Assembly (NCBI RefSeq): GCF_003001955.1
Contig: NZ_PVNH01000007.1
Span: 1 to 64,000 of the forward strand
DNA: 64,000 nt
From: Prauserella shujinwangii
GTDB lineage: Bacteria; Actinomycetota; Actinomycetes; Mycobacteriales; Pseudonocardiaceae
Reading direction: 5' to 3'
Shown here: in pieces, positions 59,825-64,000 of the stretch
Layout of the letters: every line of letters begins with the position of its first letter
How positions within the stretch are numbered: the stretch's first letter is position 1
Notes under the pieces: model-generated
Database searches by the model: none
What the model was told of the DNA's origin: nothing
What the model saw: the letters and a program-made list of their open reading frames with translations, nothing else
Translations under genes and position numbers: made by a program

Positions 59825-61293
59825 TCGCGCTGAGCTTGGCCGAGATCGCCGAGATCGTCGGCGGCAGGCTGCACGGCACCGACGGCACCGAGCGGGTCAC
59901 CGGCTCGGTCGAGTTCGACTCCCGCAAGGTCGGTGCGGGCGGGCTGTTCGTCGCGCTGCCCGGGGAGCACGTCGACGGCCACGGCTTCGCCGCGCGGGCC
60001 GTCGCGCAGGGCGCCGCCGGGGTGCTCGCCGCCAGGGAGGTGGACGCTCCCGCGGTGATCGTGCCGCCACTTCCGCCGGGAAGGGCCCACGAGCGCTCGG
60101 TGGCGCTCACCGGCGACACCGACGGCTCCGGCGCCGCCGTGCTCGCCGCGCTCGCCACGCTGGCGCGGCACGTCGTCACCGTGCTCTCGGCGGGCGAGCT
60201 GACCGTCGTGGGCGTCACCGGCTCGTCCGGCAAGACGTCCACCAAGGACCTGATCGCGCAGCTGCTGGAACCGCTCGGGCCGACCGTCGCCCCGCCGGGG
60301 TCGTTCAACAACGAGCTCGGCCACCCGTGGACCGCGCTGCGCGCCGACGAGCGGACGCGGCACCTCGTGCTGGAGCTGTCCGCGCGCGGGCCGGGGCACA
60401 TCGCGGAGCTCGCCGCCGTCGCGCCGCCCCGGATCGGGGCCGTGCTCAACGTCGGCAGCGCCCACGTCGGCGAGTTCGGCTCCCGGGAGGGCATCGCCAA
60501 GACCAAGGGCGAGCTGGTGGAGGCACTGCCCGGGGACGGCGTCGCGGTGCTCAACGTGGACGATCCGCTGGTGGCGGCGATGGCCGCGCGGACGAACGCG
60601 CGGGTCGTCGGCGTCGGGGAGGGCGCCTCGGCCACGGTGCGCGCCGCGGACGTGACCCTGGACGAGCGGGCGCGCGCGTCGTTCCGGCTCGTCACCCCGC
60701 ACGGTGAGGCGCCGGTGACCCTGCCGCTGTTCGGCGAGCACCACGTCGGCAACGCGCTCGCCGCCGCGGCCGTCGCGCTGGAGCTCGGCTCGCCCGTGGC
60801 GGACGTCGCGCGGCGGCTGTCCGCCGTCGAGCGCCGCTCCGCGCGCCGGATGGAGGTCACCACCCGGGCGGACGGCGTCACCGTCGTCAACGACGCCTAC
60901 AACGCGAACCCGGAGTCGATGCGCGCCGCGCTCAAGACGCTGGCTTCCATGTCCGCAGGTCGGCGATCTTGGGCGGTCCTCGGTGTCATGGGCGAGCTGG
61001 GGGCCGATAGCGTGTCCGCGCACGACGAGATCGGCAGGCTCGCCGTCCGGCTGAACATCCACCGGCTCGTCGTGGTCGGCGGCGGGGATCCCGCCGTCGC
61101 CGCCATGCATCACGGTGCAAGCCACGAGGGTTCTTGGGGAGAGGAGTCGGTCCTGGTGCCCGACACCGACGCCGCGGTCGCGCTGCTGCGCGCCGAGTTG
61201 CGTCCGGACGACGTCGTACTGGTGAAGGCCTCCAAGGTCGGCGCGCTCTGGCGGGTGGCCGAGGCGCTGCTCGAGGAGGGCGGTCAGGCGTGA
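59821..61293 (+). CDS. murF: UDP-MurNAc-tripeptide:D-Ala-D-Ala ligase
   Basis: MurF adds the D-Ala-D-Ala dipeptide to complete the pentapeptide. The 490-residue protein has [19 protein letters not shown] (about residues 134-152), [13 protein letters not shown], and the C-terminal domain with [15 protein letters not shown] and VLGVMGELG. The GTG start overlaps murE by 4 bases, and the stop overlaps mraY. Length is slightly above the family average because of an extra N-terminal loop. Confidence 0.95.
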   Translation: MIALSLAEIAEIVGGRLHGTDGTERVTGSVEFDSRKVGAGGLFVALPGEHVDGHGFAARAVAQGAAGVLAAREVDAPAVIVPPLPPGRAHERSVALTGDTDGSGAAVLAALATLARHVVTVLSAGELTVVGVTGSSGKTSTKDLIAQLLEPLGPTVAPPGSFNNELGHPWTALRADERTRHLVLELSARGPGHIAELAAVAPPRIGAVLNVGSAHVGEFGSREGIAKTKGELVEALPGDGVAVLNVDDPLVAAMAARTNARVVGVGEGASATVRAADVTLDERARASFRLVTPHGEAPVTLPLFGEHHVGNALAAAAVALELGSPVADVARRLSAVERRSARRMEVTTRADGVTVVNDAYNANPESMRAALKTLASMSAGRRSWAVLGVMGELGADSVSAHDEIGRLAVRLNIHRLVVVGGGDPAVAAMHHGASHEGSWGEESVLVPDTDAAVALLRAELRPDDVVLVKASKVGALWRVAEALLEEGGQA

Positions 61294-62375
61294 TCAGCAT
61301 CCTGATCGCGGCGTCGATCGGTCTCCTGATCTCCATCCTGTTCACCCCGTACCTCATCCGGGTGTTCTCGAAGCAGGGCTTCGGCCAGGAGATCCGCGAG
61401 GAGGGGCCGCAGGGGCACAAGTCGAAGCGCGGCACGCCGACGATGGGCGGGGTGGCGATCATCGTCGCGATGGTCGTCGGCTACTTCGCCGCGCACATCA
61501 TCGACTGGGTCCGCGGCTCCCGCAGCGACGGGCCGACGGCGTCCGGGCTGCTGGTGCTGTTCCTCGCGGTCGCCCTGGGTCTGGTCGGCTTCCTCGACGA
61601 CTTCATCAAGATCCGCAAGCAGCGCAACCTCGGGCTGAACAAGACGGCCAAGCTCGTCGGCCAGCTCGTGGTCGCCGTCGCGTTCGGCATCCTCGTGCTG
61701 CAGTTCGCCGACGAGAACGGGCTCACCCCCGCGTCGCAGCACCTGTCGTACGTGCGCGACCTGACGCTGATCTTCCTGCCGGTCCCGGTCTTCATCATCT
61801 TCACCTACCTGCTGATCTCCGCCTGGTCGAACGCGGTGAACTTCACCGACGGGCTCGACGGGCTCGCCGGCGGCGCGGGCGCGATGGTGCTGGCGACCTA
61901 CGTGGTCATCTCGTTCTGGCAGGCCCGGCTCAGCTGCGTCGAGACGCCGCAGGCGGCCTGCTACGACGTGCGGGATCCGCTCGACCTCGCGGTGGTCGCC
62001 GCGGCCGCCACCGGAGCCTGCGTCGGCTTCCTGTGGTGGAACGCCGCGCCCGCGAAGATCTTCATGGGCGACACCGGCTCGCTGGCCCTGGGCGGGCTCG
62101 TCGCGGGGCTGTCGATGACGACCAGGACCGAGCTGCTGGCCATCGTCATCGGCGGCCTGTTCGTGGTCGAGATGATCTCCGTGGTCGCCCAGATCGCGGT
62201 GTTCCGCACGACGCGGCGCAGGCTGTTCCGGATGGCGCCGTTCCATCACCACTTCGAGCTCGCCGGCTGGGCCGAGACGACGGTCATCATCCGGTTCTGG
62301 CTGCTCGCCGCCATCTGCTGCATGTTCGGCCTCGGCCTGTTCTACAGCGAGCAGCTCGGCCTCGGCGGGGGCTGA
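61290..62375 (+). CDS. mraY: Phospho-MurNAc-pentapeptide transferase
   Basis: MraY links the pentapeptide precursor to undecaprenyl phosphate at the inner membrane, giving lipid I. The 361-residue protein has ten membrane helices and the conserved blocks [25 protein letters not shown] (two catalytic Asp), [26 protein letters not shown] and [13 protein letters not shown]. The GTG start overlaps murF. It is the target of several natural antibiotics. Confidence 0.96.
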   Translation: MISILIAASIGLLISILFTPYLIRVFSKQGFGQEIREEGPQGHKSKRGTPTMGGVAIIVAMVVGYFAAHIIDWVRGSRSDGPTASGLLVLFLAVALGLVGFLDDFIKIRKQRNLGLNKTAKLVGQLVVAVAFGILVLQFADENGLTPASQHLSYVRDLTLIFLPVPVFIIFTYLLISAWSNAVNFTDGLDGLAGGAGAMVLATYVVISFWQARLSCVETPQAACYDVRDPLDLAVVAAAATGACVGFLWWNAAPAKIFMGDTGSLALGGLVAGLSMTTRTELLAIVIGGLFVVEMISVVAQIAVFRTTRRRLFRMAPFHHHFELAGWAETTVIIRFWLLAAICCMFGLGLFYSEQLGLGGG

Positions 62376-62380
62376 CGGGC

Positions 62381-63775
62381 ATGGAGCTGGCCGGGCGGCA
62401 CATCCTCGTCGCCGGCGCCGGGGTCACCGGCCGGTCGGTGACCGCCGCGCTCGCCGGTTCCGGTGCCGAGGTCACGGTGACCGACGGGGACCGGGACCGC
62501 CTCGCCGCGCTCGCCGGCTCGGGCGCCCGGCTGGAGCCGGGGCTCACCGCGCCGCCGGAGGGCACGTCGCTGGTGGTCACCAGCCCCGGCTGGCGGCCCT
62601 CCTCGCCGCTGCTCACCGCGGCCGCGGCGGCGGGCATCGAGGTGATCGGCGACGTGGAGCTGGCCTGGCGGATCGGCCAGGGCCTGCCCCGGCCGCCCCG
62701 GTGGCTCGCCGTGACCGGCACCAACGGCAAGACCACCACGGTCGGGATGCTCGAGTCGATCCTGCGGGCCGCCGGGCTCGACGCCGTGGCCTGCGGCAAC
62801 GTCGGCTTCGCCGTGCTCGACGCCGTCCGCGCGGGGCACGAGGTGCTCGCGGTGGAGCTGTCCAGCTTCCAGCTGCACTGGTCGAGCACGCTCGCCCCGC
62901 ACGCGTCGGTGGTGCTCAACGTGGCCGAGGACCACCTGGACTGGCACGGTTCCCTCGACGCCTACGCCGCCGCCAAGGGCTCCCTGCACGCCCGGTCCGG
63001 CACGGTGGTGCACAACGTGGCCGAGCCGTGGTCACGGCGGCTCGCCGAGGGCCACGCGCCCGCCACGGCCGCGCGCGTCGGTTTCCGGCTGGACACGCCC
63101 CGCCCCGGCGAGCTCGGCGTGGTCGAGGACCTGCTGGTCGACCGCGCCTTCGTCGCCGACCCGGTGCACGCGGCGGAGGAGCTCGGCACGCTCGCCGACG
63201 TCCGGCCCCCCGGCCCGCACAACGTCGCGAACGCGCTCGCCGCCGCCGCGCTGGCGCGGTCCGCCGGGGTGCCGCCGGGGGCCGTGGCGAAAGGGCTGCG
63301 CGAGTTCCGGCCCGGCGCCCACCGGGCCGTCGAGGTCGCCGAGATCGACGGCGTGCGCTACGTCGACGACTCGAAGGCCACCAACCCGCACGCGGCGCTG
63401 GGCTCGCTGCTCGCGCACCCCGGTGTCGTCTGGATCGCGGGCGGACAGCTCAAGGGCGCCTCGGTCGACGAGCTCGTCGCCACGGCGGCGGGCAGGCTGC
63501 GCGGGGTCGTGCTGCTCGGTGCCGACGCCGACGTGATCGCCGCCGCTGTCGCGCGACACGCGCCGGATGTGCCGGTCAACCGCGTTCCTCCGGGTGACGA
63601 TGAGCCCATGACGACGGCAGTGAGTGCGGCCCGCGCCATGGCACGCCCCGGGGATGTGGTGCTTCTCGCGCCCGCCGCCGCGTCGCTGGACATGTTCCGC
63701 GACTACGGCGAACGGGGCGACCGGTTCGCCGCGGCGGTCGAGGCGATCCCGGGACACCCCCGTGACGGTGGTTGA
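62381..63775 (+). CDS. murD: UDP-MurNAc-L-alanine:D-glutamate ligase
   Basis: MurD adds D-glutamate to UDP-MurNAc-L-Ala. The 464-residue protein has the N-terminal Rossmann domain (ILVAGAGVTGRSVTAAL), the ATP site VTGTNGKTTTVGMLESIL (about residues 112-129), ELSSFQLHWSS, the substrate motif NVAEDHLDWHG and the C-terminal DDSKATNPHAAL. It starts 5 bases after mraY and overlaps the ftsW start. It acts before MurE despite its later place in the operon. Confidence 0.95.
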   Translation: MELAGRHILVAGAGVTGRSVTAALAGSGAEVTVTDGDRDRLAALAGSGARLEPGLTAPPEGTSLVVTSPGWRPSSPLLTAAAAAGIEVIGDVELAWRIGQGLPRPPRWLAVTGTNGKTTTVGMLESILRAAGLDAVACGNVGFAVLDAVRAGHEVLAVELSSFQLHWSSTLAPHASVVLNVAEDHLDWHGSLDAYAAAKGSLHARSGTVVHNVAEPWSRRLAEGHAPATAARVGFRLDTPRPGELGVVEDLLVDRAFVADPVHAAEELGTLADVRPPGPHNVANALAAAALARSAGVPPGAVAKGLREFRPGAHRAVEVAEIDGVRYVDDSKATNPHAALGSLLAHPGVVWIAGGQLKGASVDELVATAAGRLRGVVLLGADADVIAAAVARHAPDVPVNRVPPGDDEPMTTAVSAARAMARPGDVVLLAPAAASLDMFRDYGERGDRFAAAVEAIPGHPRDGG

Positions 63776-64000
63776 CGGTACCCGCGACGACCGGCGGGGG
63801 CGAACCGAGCGGCGCAGGCGCAGGGAACGCGCCGAGCGCGGTTTCACCGCCGTCCGTACCGCGCTCACGGCGTGGCTGTCCCGCCCGCTCGCCGACTTCC
63901 ACCTGATCCTCGCCACCTGCGGCACGCTCGGCGTGATCGGCATCGTGATGGTGCTCTCGGCGTCCTCGGTCACCTCGTACAGCCCGGGCAGCGACTCGTC
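63762..64000 (+). CDS. ftsW: Cell division protein FtsW, N-terminal part (cut by window end)
   Basis: The visible 79 codons encode a basic cytoplasmic leader (DDRRGRTERRRRRERAERG) and the first membrane helix (FHLILATCGTLGVIGIVMVLSASS), with the conserved ILxxxxxLxxxGxxMVLSASS pattern of FtsW/RodA glycosyltransferases. FtsW polymerises lipid II at the septum. A GTG at 63762 is used; one at 63768 is also in frame. Either overlaps the end of murD. The order murD-ftsW is the standard dcw order. Confidence 0.88.
   Translation, partial: MTVVDGTRDDRRGRTERRRRRERAERGFTAVRTALTAWLSRPLADFHLILATCGTLGVIGIVMVLSASSVTSYSPGSDS

Overview
This is a high-GC (about 70% by eye) actinobacterial chromosome segment. 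The gene order miaA-dapF-hflX-lexA-nrdR-nrdJ, an Mce4-type steroid importer with KstR-like boxes, meso-DAP-type MurE and the protein sequences point to Mycobacteriales, most likely Pseudonocardiaceae (an Amycolatopsis-like organism). That placement is an inference from sequence flavour, not a database search. I see no phage, plasmid, insertion sequence, CRISPR array, tRNA or rRNA.

Region 1 (1-13.1 kb) is a catabolic cluster built around formyl-CoA chemistry. It holds the 5' end of a sucC-like gene, a GntR/FCD regulator, an Nramp-related carrier, an ADP-forming acyl-CoA ligase, formyl-CoA:oxalate CoA-transferase (frc), a thiamine-diphosphate lyase/decarboxylase, a DUF6457 protein, a ketopantoate-reductase-like enzyme and a divergent aldehyde dehydrogenase. 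Four copies of a 13-bp motif, GYATNCTGYAKRC, lie upstream of sucC, gntR, the ThDP enzyme and the DUF6457/reductase divergent promoter. They define a likely local regulon. A small unknown gene and a TerC-family membrane protein sit inside the region without an obvious link to it.

Region 2 (13.2-38.3 kb) is mostly housekeeping: a DUF349 protein, a dioxygenase-fold protein with miaA, dapF and hflX, a methyltransferase with a divergent regulator, lexA with a divergent LysM SOS gene (two SOS boxes), and nrdR-nrdJ with DnaA-box-like sequences upstream. These are followed by several peptidases/hydrolases, a CBS protein, a DUF4192 protein, galE, galK coupled to an IdeR-type regulator, and a rhodanese.

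Region 3 (38.5-42.4 kb) pairs an AcuC-type deacetylase with a GNAT-acyl-CoA-synthetase fusion whose ligase half has lost its catalytic histidine signature. This looks like a protein acetylation/deacetylation pair.

Region 4 (42.4-58.1 kb) is the steroid-uptake mce4 locus: fadE27-fadE26 divergent from fdxD-SDR-ALDH-SDR-yrbE4A-yrbE4B-mce4A-F and two mce-associated genes. A perfect KstR-like palindrome lies in the divergent promoter. Almost every junction from yrbE4A onward overlaps or is within a few bases; the exception is an 82-base gap between mce4B and mce4C filled by a palindromic repeat.

Region 5 (58.2 kb to the end) is the dcw segment murE-murF-mraY-murD-ftsW (ftsW cut by the window). 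The usual ftsI/pbpB is missing upstream of murE, where mce4 sits instead.

Scattered between genes are at least four families of long, near-perfect palindromic or 21-bp-periodic repeats (called A-D here). They often sit exactly at convergent gene ends, and family C shows compensatory stem changes and a conserved loop.
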